This document shows positions 41,503 through 51,675 of a stretch of 64,000 bases of DNA, one piece after another. Every line of letters starts with the position of its first letter. Within the stretch, counting starts at the first letter, position 1. The translations under genes and the position numbers were made by a program. The DNA comes from Mesorhizobium sp. M1B.F.Ca.ET.045.04.1.1 (GTDB lineage Bacteria > Pseudomonadota > Alphaproteobacteria > Rhizobiales > Rhizobiaceae): the NCBI RefSeq assembly GCF_003952465.1, contig NZ_CP034448.1:7169001-7233000 (forward strand), read 5' to 3'. The notes under the pieces are model-generated. The model ran no database searches and was not told where the DNA came from. It was given only the letters and a program-made list of their open reading frames with translations.

Positions 41503-42960
41503 TCAAATGCCGCCCATGCAGAGATATTTCATCTCAAGGTAATCCTCGAGGCCGTGGCGGGACCCCTCGCGCCCGATGCCGGACTGCTTCACTCCACCGA
41601 AGGGTGCTGCTTCCGAGGACATGCGTCCGGTGTTGATACCGACCATGCCATATTCCAGGGCCTCCGCCACACGCCAGACGCGCTTCAGGTTGGAAGCATA
41701 GAAATAGGCGGCGAGGCCGTAGATCGTGTCGTTGGCCTCACGCACGACCTGATCCGCATCCTCGAAGCGGATGACAGGTGCCAATGGCCCAAACGTCTCC
41801 TCCTGCGCCACCGTCATTGCGCTGGAGATATCGGTCAGGACCGTCGGCTGGAAAAAGGTGCCGTCTCTACCAATCCGGCCTCCGCCACAGCGGATCGCAC
41901 CGCCTTTTCCCACGGCATCGGCGATGTGGGATTCGATCTTGGAGAGCGCGTGGCTGTCGATCAGCGGGCCGATGGCGACACCGGGATCGAAACCGTCACC
42001 GACCTGAAGCTGGCGAACCCGTTCGACGAATTTATCGACGAACTCGTCATGCACGCCTGACTGGACGTAAAGGCGGTTCGCCGAAACGCAAGTCTGGCCG
42101 GCATTGCGGAACTTCGCCTGGACCGCCCCGTCCACGGCGGCGTCGATGTCGGCGTCGTCGAAGACGATGAAAGGCGCGTTGCCGCCCAGCTCGAGGCTGA
42201 CCTTCTTGATCTGGTCCGAGCACTGGCGCATCAGCAGGCGCCCGACCTCGGTCGATCCGGTAAAGCTGATCTTGCGCACCTTGGGATTGTGGCAGAGCTC
42301 ACGCCCCACCGCGGCACCCTCGGAGGCGTAGACAAGGTTCACGACACCGTCGGGAAAACCGGCCTCGGCGGCGAGCGCAAACATGGCGCCCGCGACAAGC
42401 GGCGTCTGTTCGGCGGGCTTCAGCACGATGGCGCACCCCGCCGCCAGCGCCGGCGAGATCTTGCGCGCCACCATCGATGCGGGAAAGTTCCATGGCGTGA
42501 TCGTGCCGACGACGCCGATCGGCTGCTTGATCACCAGCATGCGGCGGTCGGTCGACGGCGCCGAGATCGTCTCGCCGTAGATGCGATTGGCCTCCTCGGC
42601 ATACCATTGCAGATAGGCGGCGGCGTGAGAGACTTCCGATTTGGCTTCCGCAAGCGGCTTGCCCATCTCCGCGGTCAGGATCGCCGCGAGATCATCGGTA
42701 TGGGTGACGATCAACTGGTGCCATTGCCACAGCATTTCGCTGCGCTCCCGGGCAGTCAGCCCCGCCCATTCGGCCTGAGCGGCATAGGCTTTGTCGATCG
42801 CCGCGCGCGTCTCCTCGACGCCCATGTCCGGAAGCTCCGCCAAGAGTTCGCCGGTCGATGGATTGAAGACCTCAAATCTACGCCCGCCAAACGGCGCGCC
42901 AAGCGCCGGCACACGGTCGATCGCGCCAAACAGGTCGGGGGATTTCAAGTGGCGCATCAT
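41503..42960 (-). CDS. gabD: NAD(P)-dependent succinate-semialdehyde dehydrogenase
   Basis: A 485-residue aldehyde dehydrogenase. Signature elements are present: VGTITPWNFPASMVARKISP, the nucleotide-binding FTGSTEVGR, the general base in VSLELGGNAPFIVFDDAD and the nucleophile in FRNAGQTCVSANRLYV. The combination of these motifs is that of GabD-type succinate-semialdehyde dehydrogenases, the last step of 4-aminobutyrate degradation; related glutarate-semialdehyde activity cannot be excluded. The start is uncertain: ATG at 42960, or TTG at 42978 with GAGGAG eight bases upstream. It is a lone gene, with no gabT adjacent. Confidence 0.88.
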   Translation of the reverse strand: MMRHLKSPDLFGAIDRVPALGAPFGGRRFEVFNPSTGELLAELPDMGVEETRAAIDKAYAAQAEWAGLTARERSEMLWQWHQLIVTHTDDLAAILTAEMGKPLAEAKSEVSHAAAYLQWYAEEANRIYGETISAPSTDRRMLVIKQPIGVVGTITPWNFPASMVARKISPALAAGCAIVLKPAEQTPLVAGAMFALAAEAGFPDGVVNLVYASEGAAVGRELCHNPKVRKISFTGSTEVGRLLMRQCSDQIKKVSLELGGNAPFIVFDDADIDAAVDGAVQAKFRNAGQTCVSANRLYVQSGVHDEFVDKFVERVRQLQVGDGFDPGVAIGPLIDSHALSKIESHIADAVGKGGAIRCGGGRIGRDGTFFQPTVLTDISSAMTVAQEETFGPLAPVIRFEDADQVVREANDTIYGLAAYFYASNLKRVWRVAEALEYGMVGINTGRMSSEAAPFGGVKQSGIGREGSRHGLEDYLEMKYLCMGGI

Positions 42961-43157
42961 CGGCGGGCACAGGGGCAATACCGGTCTCCTCGTCAAAGAG
43001 CTGGCGTTTGAGGCGTCAACGTGTATTCCGCAGGCCCGTGCTTCTCATAGGGCCTGGGAAGAACGGCGGTAGACCCACCTGGGCAGCTGGCGTCCTGGAA
43101 GTCATCGATAACGAATGACAGCTCTGATCAAGGGGGGATGAGGTGCCCGAAGCGGGC

Positions 43158-43232
<75 letters not shown>

Positions 43233-43308
43233 CTGCGATGGCGGCGCTTCTGCCATAACGAACCGGCAAGCGCAAGGCCAAGAAAACCTTAAAACGACGC
43301 CATCTCGT

Positions 43309-43351
43309 TGTCCCAAAACCGCTGCGCGCCTTTGGGCGACATGCATTGAAT
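43309..43351. repeat. Partial RIME-like palindrome
   Basis: TCGTTGTCCCAAAACCGCTG followed by CCTTTGGGCGACATGCATTG corresponds to the second palindrome of the elements at 40326 and 54085 (GTCCCAAAA pairs with TTTGGGCGAC). No first palindrome precedes it, so it is a partial or decayed copy between the tRNA-Thr gene and the next small gene. Confidence 0.65.
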
Positions 43352-43456
43352 GCCGCGGCTGTGAAAGCCGCTTCCAAGCGGCGTCCATGACATGGCCGCG
43401 CCACAATGTTAACTATGCCGGAACCACAGCCGGCTATCCGCCTGCGGGGACGGACG

Positions 43457-43633
43457 ATGAACGACAAGGCAAATCCACCCAAAAAGAGCGGCGGCGAGCG
43501 CAAGGACCGGCTCGCCGAGGCGTTGCGCGCCAACCTGCAGAAACGCAAGGCGCAGGCGCGTTCCCGGCGCGCTGGCGACGCTGACAAGCGGCCTGAGGGA
43601 CTGCCGTCTGCTGGAAAAATGCAAAAAAAGTAA
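43457..43633 (+). CDS. Small basic conserved protein upstream of murA
   Basis: A 58-residue, highly charged protein (MNDKANPPKKSGGERKDRLA, then EALRANLQKRKAQARSRRAG) with no hydrophobic segment. Its spacing to murA (142 bases) and strand agree with a conserved rhizobial arrangement as I recall it. The function is unknown; the composition suggests nucleic-acid or ribosome association, but nothing confirms it. Confidence 0.65.
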   Translation: MNDKANPPKKSGGERKDRLAEALRANLQKRKAQARSRRAGDADKRPEGLPSAGKMQKK

Positions 43634-43775
43634 CTCAAATCAGCCACACTGGCCGACCACACTTGGTCCACAGATGGGGAAATCCTATTTCTTGAACCGC
43701 ATCGGCCAATAGTCTAGAGCCGGGCATACTCAACCGATTGAAACCAGCCCGTCCGGGCCGAGGGGACGTTCTTTC

Positions 43776-45068
<1,293 letters not shown>

Positions 45069-45146
45069 CAAAGCGCCTCGGTTGCGCAGAGCGGAAAGAC
45101 CGCATAACAGAAGATTGAATAATCAACCTTCAGGTGCGAATTCCGC

Positions 45147-45578
45147 ATGGCTCTCAAGCTCATCGCGCTCGACGACCAGGATCTGAGCATCGTCTCGGCC
45201 CATGTCCAGGACGCCGTGATGAAGGTCTCCGACCTCGAATACCTGCCGGCGGCCAAGCGCTTCGTGCTGACCATGAACCGTTTCGTCTGGGAGGCGAAAT
45301 CGGGCCTCTTTCGCCAACACAACGAGCGGCGGCAAAGCGTTTTGCATTTCGACCGCGTGCTCGGCGCCAAGACCAGCGGCATTCAACGCGACAAACCGGC
45401 CGAGGTGCTGTCGCTGCTGGCGGTCAGCTTCGTTGCGATCAGCAAGCCGGCCGGCATCATCGAACTGGTGTTTTCGGGGGGCGGCACGATCATGCTCGAC
45501 GTCGAGTGCATCGAGGCTCGGCTCGCCGATATCGGCGGTTCCTGGGAAGCCACCTCGCGACCCCTGCACAGGACCTGA
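45147..45578 (+). CDS. DUF2948 family protein
   Basis: A 143-residue soluble protein. The opening LKLIALDDQDLSIVSAHVQD and the conserved RFVLTMNRFVWEAKSG are characteristic of DUF2948, found between murA and hisD in many alphaproteobacteria. No catalytic motif is evident. It ends nine bases before hisD and is probably co-transcribed with it. Confidence 0.9.
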   Translation: MALKLIALDDQDLSIVSAHVQDAVMKVSDLEYLPAAKRFVLTMNRFVWEAKSGLFRQHNERRQSVLHFDRVLGAKTSGIQRDKPAEVLSLLAVSFVAISKPAGIIELVFSGGGTIMLDVECIEARLADIGGSWEATSRPLHRT

Positions 45579-45587
45579 GCCCGCATA

Positions 45588-46880
45588 ATGGCCATCACGC
45601 TTAACCAGACCGACGCCGATTTCGAGCAGCGTTTCTCGGCATTCCTCACCACCAAGCGCGAAGTTTCGGCCGATGTCGAGGCCGTGGTGCGCGACATCAT
45701 CGCGCGCGTGCGCGCCGAGGGCGACAAGGCGCTCATCGACTATACGCTCAAATTCGACAAGGCCGATCTCGACAAGCTCGGCATCGCCGTGTCCAGAGAC
45801 GATATCGCCAAGGCCTATTCGGCGACCGACCCCGCCACGGTCGAGGCGCTCAAATTCGCGCGCGACCGCATCCGTTCCCACCACGAGCGGCAGAAGCCGA
45901 AGGACGACCGTTATACCGACGCCGCCGGCGTCGAGCTCGGCTCGCGCTGGACGGCGATCGAGGCCGTCGGTCTCTATGTGCCGGGCGGCACGGCGAGCTA
46001 TCCGAGCTCGGTGCTGATGAATGCGGTGCCGGCGAAAGTCGCCGGCGTCGAGCGTATCGCGATCGTGGTGCCGGCATCGGGCGGCGTCATCAATCCGCTG
46101 GTGCTGGTCGCGGCCGACCTCGCCGGCGTCTCCGAGATCTACCGCGTCGGCGGGGCTCAAGCCGTCGCCGCGCTCGCCTATGGCACCGAGACGATCAGGC
46201 CGGTCGCCAAGATCGTCGGACCGGGCAACGCCTATGTCGCCGCCGCCAAGCGCCAGGTGTTCGGCACCGTCGGCATCGACATGATTGCCGGGCCTTCGGA
46301 AGTGCTGGTCGTGGCCGACGCCGAGAACGACCCGGACTGGGTCGCCGCCGATCTGCTCGCCCAGGCCGAGCATGATGCGTCGGCGCAGTCGATCCTGATC
46401 ACCGACAGTGCCGAATTCGGCAAGGCGGTCGGGCAAGCGGTCGAGCGCCAGCTGAAGGCCTTGCCGCGCGCCGAAACGGCAGCGGCAAGCTGGCGCGATT
46501 TCGGCGCGGTGATCCTGGTGCCGACGCTGAAGGCCTCGCTGCCGCTGGTCGACCGGATCGCTGCCGAGCATGTCGAACTCGCCTTCGACGACGCCGAGGG
46601 CTTCCTAGCAAAAATGCGCAATGCCGGCGCCGTCTTCCTCGGCCGGCACACGCCGGAAGTCATCGGCGACTACGTCGGCGGCTCCAACCATGTCTTGCCG
46701 ACGGCACGCTCGGCGCGCTTCTCGTCGGGCTTGTCCGTGCTCGATTTCGTCAAGCGCACGTCGACCCTGAAGCTCGGCCCGGAACAGCTCAAGGCGCTGG
46801 CGCCTGCGGCGATCGCGCTCGCCAAGGCGGAAGGGCTCGACGCGCACGCACGCTCCGTGGCGATCCGGCTGAACATGTAG
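45588..46880 (+). CDS. hisD: Histidinol dehydrogenase
   Basis: A 430-residue zinc enzyme that oxidises L-histidinol to L-histidine with two NAD+ in the last two steps of histidine synthesis. Diagnostic segments: AVGLYVPGGTASYPSSVLMN, the signature from IDMIAGPSEVLVVADAEN through DLLAQAEHDASAQSIL, and the catalytic region AEHVELAFDDAEGFLAKM followed by GSNHVLPTARSARFSSGL. The length is standard. It is followed two bases later by the UPF0262 gene. Confidence 0.98.
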   Translation: MAITLNQTDADFEQRFSAFLTTKREVSADVEAVVRDIIARVRAEGDKALIDYTLKFDKADLDKLGIAVSRDDIAKAYSATDPATVEALKFARDRIRSHHERQKPKDDRYTDAAGVELGSRWTAIEAVGLYVPGGTASYPSSVLMNAVPAKVAGVERIAIVVPASGGVINPLVLVAADLAGVSEIYRVGGAQAVAALAYGTETIRPVAKIVGPGNAYVAAAKRQVFGTVGIDMIAGPSEVLVVADAENDPDWVAADLLAQAEHDASAQSILITDSAEFGKAVGQAVERQLKALPRAETAAASWRDFGAVILVPTLKASLPLVDRIAAEHVELAFDDAEGFLAKMRNAGAVFLGRHTPEVIGDYVGGSNHVLPTARSARFSSGLSVLDFVKRTSTLKLGPEQLKALAPAAIALAKAEGLDAHARSVAIRLNM

Positions 46881-46882
46881 CG

Positions 46883-47368
46883 ATGTCCGGCCGCCACCAA
46901 AACCGCCACAGGCTGATCGACGTCGAGCTCGACGAATCGATCGGTCGTTCGACGCCCGATGTCGAGCATGAGCGGGCGGTGGCGATCTTCGACCTCATCG
47001 AGGAAAACAGTTTTCGGCCGGTCAATGACGATGGTGCCGGTCCATACAGGCTGAAGCTGTCTCTGGCCGAGCAGCGCCTGGTGTTCGCCGTCAGCCGCGA
47101 GGACGGCGCCGACGTGGTCACCCACATCCTGTCGCTGACGCCGTTGCGGCGCATCGTCAAGGATTACTATCTGATCTGCGAAAGCTACTACGAGGCCATC
47201 CGCTCCTCGACGCCCAGTCACATCGAGGCGATCGACATGGGCCGGCGCGGCCTGCACAATGAAGGCTCGCAGACGCTGATGGACCGGCTCGCCGGCAAGA
47301 TCGAGATCGACTTCGACACGGCGCGCCGGCTGTTCACGCTGGTCTGCGTGCTGCACTGGCGGGGCTGA
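46883..47368 (+). CDS. UPF0262 family protein
   Basis: A 161-residue protein with the family's conserved stretches DVELDESIGRSTPDVEHERA, YRLKLSLAEQRLVFAV and RRGLHNEGSQTLMDRLAGKI. The function is unknown. In Rhizobiales it regularly lies between hisD and a low-molecular-weight phosphatase, as here, separated from hisD by two bases. Confidence 0.93.
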   Translation: MSGRHQNRHRLIDVELDESIGRSTPDVEHERAVAIFDLIEENSFRPVNDDGAGPYRLKLSLAEQRLVFAVSREDGADVVTHILSLTPLRRIVKDYYLICESYYEAIRSSTPSHIEAIDMGRRGLHNEGSQTLMDRLAGKIEIDFDTARRLFTLVCVLHWRG

Positions 47369-47379
47369 TCCTGACCGGG

Positions 47380-47802
47380 TTGCCACATTCGATCCTGTTT
47401 GTGTGCGGCATGAATGCCGTGCGCTCGCCGATGGCGGAACAGCTGGCGCGACGGCTGCTGCCCGCCACCACCTTCGTCGCCTCGGCCGGCGTGCGCAGCG
47501 GCGAGCGGGATCCCTTCGTCGACGCCGTGCTTGCCGAGGAGGGTCTGACGCTCGGCGAGCGGCAGCCCAGAACGCTGGACGAGTTGGAAGACGATTATTT
47601 CGACCTGATCGTGACGCTGGCGCCGGAAGCGCACCACGCCGCGCTCGAGCTCACCCGCTCGCTCGCCGTCGAGGTCGAGTATTGGCCAATGCCCGATCCG
47701 ACCGACACCGGCGGCACGCGCGAGCACATCATGGCGGCCTATCGCGATGTGCGCGAGCGGCTGAAAGCGCGCATTGCCAAGCGTTTCGCGCCGCCGGAGT
47801 GA
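47380..47802 (+). CDS. Low-molecular-weight protein-tyrosine-phosphatase-like protein
   Basis: A 140-residue protein. The phosphate-binding loop is at the N-terminus, ILFVCGMNAVRSPMAEQLA, a C(x)5R-S/T signature with the nucleophile Cys9; the general-acid Asp lies in YWPMPDPTDTGGT near residue 109. The family includes tyrosine phosphatases and arsenate reductases; no second redox cysteine pair is seen, which favours phosphatase. No ATG is in place, so the start is TTG at 47380, 11 bases after the UPF0262 stop codon. Confidence 0.88.
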   Translation: MPHSILFVCGMNAVRSPMAEQLARRLLPATTFVASAGVRSGERDPFVDAVLAEEGLTLGERQPRTLDELEDDYFDLIVTLAPEAHHAALELTRSLAVEVEYWPMPDPTDTGGTREHIMAAYRDVRERLKARIAKRFAPPE

Positions 47803-47941
47803 AGAAGCGCCACCGATTGGGAACTTTCCGGCCCGGATTGAGCCGTTCTGCGGAAGGTGCCGATTCTATCCAGGCCGGAAAGGTTCTAAGCATGTTCACA
47901 AGCGGGCGATTATCATATAGGTTCCGCCGCAAATTCCGGCC

Positions 47942-48053
47942 GGAGTCGGATGATTTCCGGCCGGTTCGGCCGGAAATCATCCGACTCCAGATCAAAGAAA
48001 TAGAGCATGATGTCGTCCGAAAACCGCTTGACACTTTTCGGCATCATGCTCTA
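47942..48053. repeat. RIME-like element with a perfect 21-bp stem
   Basis: The first hairpin has arms 47942-47962 and 47968-47988, perfectly complementary over 21 bases (GGAGTCGGATGATTTCCGGC and its complement) with a five-base loop. After the spacer AGATCAAAGAAAT comes a second hairpin, AGAGCATGATG...CCGAAAA with TTTTCGG...CATCATGCTCT. The element lies 34 bases before infA. The near-perfect stem suggests recent arrival or selection for structure. Confidence 0.85.
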
Positions 48054-48087
48054 GGCGCCGGAACCGCCATCCAAGCAAAGGTATCGA

Positions 48088-48306
48088 ATGCCGAAGGAAG
48101 AAGTCCTCGAATTTCCGGGCGTGGTCACGGAACTGCTGCCCAATGCGATGTTCCGGGTGAAGCTCGAAAACGAACACGAGATCATCGCCCACACGGCCGG
48201 CCGCATGCGCAAGAACCGCATCCGCGTGCTGACCGGCGACAAGGTCCTGGTCGAGATGACGCCTTATGACCTGACCAAGGGCCGCATCACCTACCGCTTC
48301 AAGTAA
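48088..48306 (+). CDS. infA: Translation initiation factor IF-1
   Basis: A 72-residue S1-like OB-fold protein of exact IF-1 length: [40 protein letters not shown] and [20 protein letters not shown] are highly conserved. It binds the ribosomal A site during initiation. The 285 bases upstream hold inverted repeats rather than a gene, including TTTCCGGCC and GGCCGGAAA near 47825 and 47875. Confidence 0.98.
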
Positions 48307-48325
48307 CAGTCTGGCGCGAACCGCG

Positions 48326-48952
48326 ATGAGCATCCTGCAGAAGCTCGTGCTTGCCTCGGGTTCGCCGCGCCGGATCGAGCTGTTGCAGCAGGCCGGCATC
48401 GAGCCGGACCGCGTGCTGCCCGCCGACGTCGACGAGACGCCGCTGCGCGCCGAACATCCGCGCTCGCTGGCGAAACGCCTCTCCAAGGAAAAGGCCGAGA
48501 AGGCGCTGACCTCGCTGAAGAGCGAGGACGACTATGGGCCGGCCTTCGTGCTCGCCGCCGACACGGTGGTGGCGGTCGGGCGGCGCATCCTGCCCAAGGC
48601 CGAGACGATCGACGACGCCGTGAACTGCCTCGGCCTGCTTTCCGGCCGCTCGCATCGTGTCTACTCCGGCATCTGCCTGATCACGCCGGGCGGCAAGCTG
48701 CGCCAACGGTTGGTGGAAACCAGGGTCCGCTTCAAGCGGCTGCCGCGCGAGGAGATCGACGCCTATGTCGCTTCCGGCGAATGGCGCGGCAAGGCCGGCG
48801 GCTATGCCGTACAGGGCCTCGCTGGCTCCTTCGTCGTCAAGCTGGTCGGCTCCTACACCAATGTGGTCGGCCTGCCGCTCTATGAGAGCGTGGCGCTGCT
48901 TTCCGGCGAGGGTTTCAAGGCGCATCGGAACTGGCACGTCGCGCGCCCATGA
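48326..48952 (+). CDS. maf: Maf-family nucleotide pyrophosphatase
   Basis: A 208-residue protein. KLVLASGSPRRIELLQQAGI is the Maf substrate-binding start, DVDETPLRAEHP and FVLAADTVVAVGRRILPKAE hold the catalytic Asp and Glu region, and GKAGGYAVQGLAGSFV is conserved. Maf proteins hydrolyse non-canonical or regulatory nucleoside triphosphates (dTTP/UTP or m7GTP types). It lies 19 bases after infA and overlaps yacG by four bases. Confidence 0.95.
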   Translation: MSILQKLVLASGSPRRIELLQQAGIEPDRVLPADVDETPLRAEHPRSLAKRLSKEKAEKALTSLKSEDDYGPAFVLAADTVVAVGRRILPKAETIDDAVNCLGLLSGRSHRVYSGICLITPGGKLRQRLVETRVRFKRLPREEIDAYVASGEWRGKAGGYAVQGLAGSFVVKLVGSYTNVVGLPLYESVALLSGEGFKAHRNWHVARP

Positions 48953-49170
48953 GCCCGGACGACAAGGTTACTCCGCTCCGACCGAAGCGGCCCTGCCCCG
49001 AATGCGGCAAGCCTTCCGCGCGCGAGCACTATCCATTCTGCTCGGCGCGCTGCAAGGACATCGACCTCAATCGCTGGCTGAAGGGCGCCTACGTCATCCC
49101 CGGCCGCGACGATGAGGATGAAGAGGACGATGGCTCGAAGCAAGGCCCCTCGCCCAAGGACGAGCCGTGA
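48949..49170 (+). CDS. yacG: DNA gyrase inhibitor YacG
   Basis: A 73-residue zinc-ribbon protein: RPCPECGKPSAREHYPFCSA gives CxxC and the first Cys of CxxxC, completed by RCKDIDLNRWLKGAYVIPG. This is the standard YacG pattern; E. coli YacG binds GyrB and inhibits gyrase. The C-terminus is acidic. It is coupled to maf through ATGA. Confidence 0.95.
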   Translation: MSPDDKVTPLRPKRPCPECGKPSAREHYPFCSARCKDIDLNRWLKGAYVIPGRDDEDEEDDGSKQGPSPKDEP

Positions 49171-49324
49171 ACGCGCGCGGCAATTGGCCGTTTCCCGCGA
49201 TTTTTCTTTATCAACACCTAAGCGCTGGACAGGCCGAATTCCCGTGCTATAACCCACGCGCTTTCAAGGGGCGCCGCCCGGCGCTCTCGCGAAACCCGGC
49301 GGGCGATCCCGTTAGCCGGCACAG

Positions 49325-49400
<76 letters not shown>

Positions 49401-49684
49401 TCCCCTTTCTCCCCTGTACCCTTCCGCCGAAGCCTCCACGCTTCTGGTTCTGCAAACCGATGAAATCGTTGAATTTTTCGGTGCGTACGGCGCGCTTAAG
49501 CGTGTTTCACGGATTTTCGGCGTATTTGGTCCAACGACCCGGCGTGTTGGCACCGTCTTTCGATACGCCATCGATGGCCTCTGCAAACGACAAAAAGTCG
49601 AAACGGTGAGGTTCAAGGACTTCAAGGTGTCACGTATGTTGCGTCCCGATATTCTTGGGTTTGGATTCTGAGGCGAGATGCAAG

Positions 49685-50635
49685 GTGGCATCAAAGACAA
49701 ACCGGCGCGGAAACGAACTGTCACATTCAATCGCCGCCGAGTTGATCGCGGTCTTGGTCGCGGTGACAAATGGTCAACCGCGCGTGATGACCATCGATAA
49801 TGGCAAGGCCCTGCCCTCCGGCCCGTTCGAACTTGGGCACCGCTCGCTGCAGTCCGGCTTGAGGGACTGGGTCGAACAGCAGACGCGGCATCCCCTTGGC
49901 TACATCGAGCAACTCTATACCTTCGCCGACCGAGACCGCGTGGGAGACGCGTCGCGACGAATCATTTCGATCAGCTATCTAGCCCTCACCCGTGAGGAGC
50001 AGTCGGCGCCCGCCGGCAAGGCGACATGGTGCGATTGGTATGATTACTTCCCCTGGGAGGATCATCGCCACGGCGTCCCGCCTGCATTGCATCAGGTGAT
50101 TGTCCCGCGGCTGGACGCCTGGGCAGACGCCGCGGACAACGTTTCGATGCGAGGCGAACGCCGGCAGCGGATGGCCATTGCCTTCGGCCTCGAGGGTCAC
50201 GGCTGGAACGAGGAGCTGGTGCTGCAACGCTACGAGCTGCTTTATGAGGCTGCCCTGGTGGGGGAAGCGCATCGCGGCTTGAACAATGATGTCCGATCGG
50301 CCACTGGCTCGTCCATGGGGGCGGATCACCGCCGCATCCTCGCAACCGGCATCGCCAGATTGCGCTCCAAGATCAAGTACCGGCCTGTCGTGTTCGAGCT
50401 GATGCCGCCTCTCTTCACCCTGCTTCAGCTACAGCGGACCGTGGAGGCGCTCGCCGGGAGGCTGGTCCACAAGCCGAACTTCCGGCGCCTGATCGAACAG
50501 CAGGAGCTGGTCGAGGAAGCGGGAGAGACAACAGCCGACACGGTCGGACGGCCGGCGAAGCTTTTCCGCTTCCGTCACGCCGTTCTCGACGAGCGGGCGG
50601 TGGCGGGGACGAAATTGCCATCGTCGCGGGCTTGA
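49685..50635 (+). CDS. nadQ: NadQ-type regulator of NAD synthesis
   Basis: A protein of about 316 residues with a Nudix-like N-terminal domain (SIAAELIAVLVAVTNGQPRV, YIEQLYTFADRDR, RRIISISYLALTR) and a C-terminal winged-helix-like part (PVVFELMPPLFTLLQLQRTV, NFRRLIEQQELVEEAGETTA). This matches COG4111, the NadQ regulators predicted to control NAD genes in alphaproteobacteria. The Nudix domain lacks an obvious intact catalytic box, in line with ligand sensing. It lies 65 bases before nadA, with two palindromes between. The start is uncertain: GTG at 49685 or TTG at 49655. Confidence 0.83.
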   Translation: MASKTNRRGNELSHSIAAELIAVLVAVTNGQPRVMTIDNGKALPSGPFELGHRSLQSGLRDWVEQQTRHPLGYIEQLYTFADRDRVGDASRRIISISYLALTREEQSAPAGKATWCDWYDYFPWEDHRHGVPPALHQVIVPRLDAWADAADNVSMRGERRQRMAIAFGLEGHGWNEELVLQRYELLYEAALVGEAHRGLNNDVRSATGSSMGADHRRILATGIARLRSKIKYRPVVFELMPPLFTLLQLQRTVEALAGRLVHKPNFRRLIEQQELVEEAGETTADTVGRPAKLFRFRHAVLDERAVAGTKLPSSRA

Positions 50636-50689
50636 CAACTCTTATTCTCACAGTGAGTATATGCGTAATTATACTCATACTGAGAATAA
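50632..50689 (+). promoter_or_regulatory. nadABC promoter with two NadQ-like operators
   Basis: Two 19-base palindromes lie in the nadQ-nadA gap: TATTCTCACAGTGAGTATA (50643-50661) and TATACTCATACTGAGAATA (50670-50688). Their centres are 27 bases apart, and together they form a larger inverted pair. TTGACA at 50632-50637, overlapping the nadQ stop codon, is a good -35 element; with an 18-base spacer the -10 would be AGTATA inside the first operator. Repressor binding would therefore block the promoter. Confidence 0.75.
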
Positions 50690-50700
50690 TTGGAGCGCCA

Positions 50701-51675
50701 ATGCACAGTTCGCTGCCTACCGCCGCGTCGCTTTACGATCGCGTCCGGCGGGTGATCCCGCCGATCGAATGGCCGGCCTTCACCGACGACATCGACGCCA
50801 TTCTCACGCTGAGGCGCGAGCGCAACGCGGTCATCCTGGCGCATAACTATCAGACGCCGGAAATCTTCCACTGCGTGGCCGATATTGTCGGCGACAGCCT
50901 TGCGCTTGCCCGCAGGGCAATGTCGACCGAAGCCGATGTCGTCGTGCTGGCCGGCGTGCATTTCATGGCCGAGACGGCCAAGCTGCTCAATCCGGACAAG
51001 ACGGTGCTCATTCCGGATCTGGACGCGGGCTGCTCGCTGGCCGACTCGATCACGGCTTCGGACGTACGCCTGATGCGGCAGCGCTATCCCGGCGTGCCGG
51101 TGGTGACCTACGTCAACACCTCGGCCGCCGTGAAGGCCGAGTCCGACATCTGCTGCACCTCGGGCAATGCATTGGCGGTGGTGGAATCGCTGGGGGCGCC
51201 GCGGGTCATCATGCTGCCCGACGAATATCTGGCCAGGAACATCGCGGCTCAGACAAAGATCGAGATCATCGCCTGGAAGGGGCACTGCGAAGTGCATGAG
51301 CGCTTCACGCCCGCCGATATTCGCGAGCTGCGGCAGGCTTATCCCAATGTCACGGTACTGGCTCATCCCGAGTGCCCGCCGGAGGTTGTCGCGGAAGCGG
51401 ATTTCGCGGGCTCGACGGCGGCGATGTCCGACTATGTCGGACGGCATAGGCCCGCGCGCGTGGTGCTGATGACCGAATGTTCGATGAGCGACAACGTTGC
51501 CGTCGAGCACCCTGAAGTCGAGTTCGTGCGCCCCTGCAATCTCTGCCCGCACATGAAGCGCATAACGCTCGCCAACATCCGCGCGGCGCTGGAGCGGAAC
51601 CGCCATGCCGTGACCGTCGATGCCGAGGTGGCTGGACGCGCGCGGCTGGCCGTGGAGCGGATGCTGGCCGTATGA
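50701..51675 (+). CDS. nadA: Quinolinate synthase A
   Basis: A 324-residue [4Fe-4S] enzyme that condenses iminoaspartate with dihydroxyacetone phosphate to quinolinate. Cluster-ligand regions are visible: DLDAGCSLADSITASDV, SDICCTSGNALAVVE and RPCNLCPHMKRITL. NYQTPEIFHCVADIVGDSLA and HPECPPEVV are family marks. The ATG at 50701 comes after the operators, with GGAG about six bases before it. It is the first gene of nadABC and overlaps nadB by four bases. Confidence 0.96.
   Translation: MHSSLPTAASLYDRVRRVIPPIEWPAFTDDIDAILTLRRERNAVILAHNYQTPEIFHCVADIVGDSLALARRAMSTEADVVVLAGVHFMAETAKLLNPDKTVLIPDLDAGCSLADSITASDVRLMRQRYPGVPVVTYVNTSAAVKAESDICCTSGNALAVVESLGAPRVIMLPDEYLARNIAAQTKIEIIAWKGHCEVHERFTPADIRELRQAYPNVTVLAHPECPPEVVAEADFAGSTAAMSDYVGRHRPARVVLMTECSMSDNVAVEHPEVEFVRPCNLCPHMKRITLANIRAALERNRHAVTVDAEVAGRARLAVERMLAV

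Noticed and set aside
49401..49684. Possible integrated element after tRNA-Phe
   Set aside because: No integrase, no direct repeat of the tRNA 3' end and no foreign composition; the next gene is the NAD regulator expected in this lineage.
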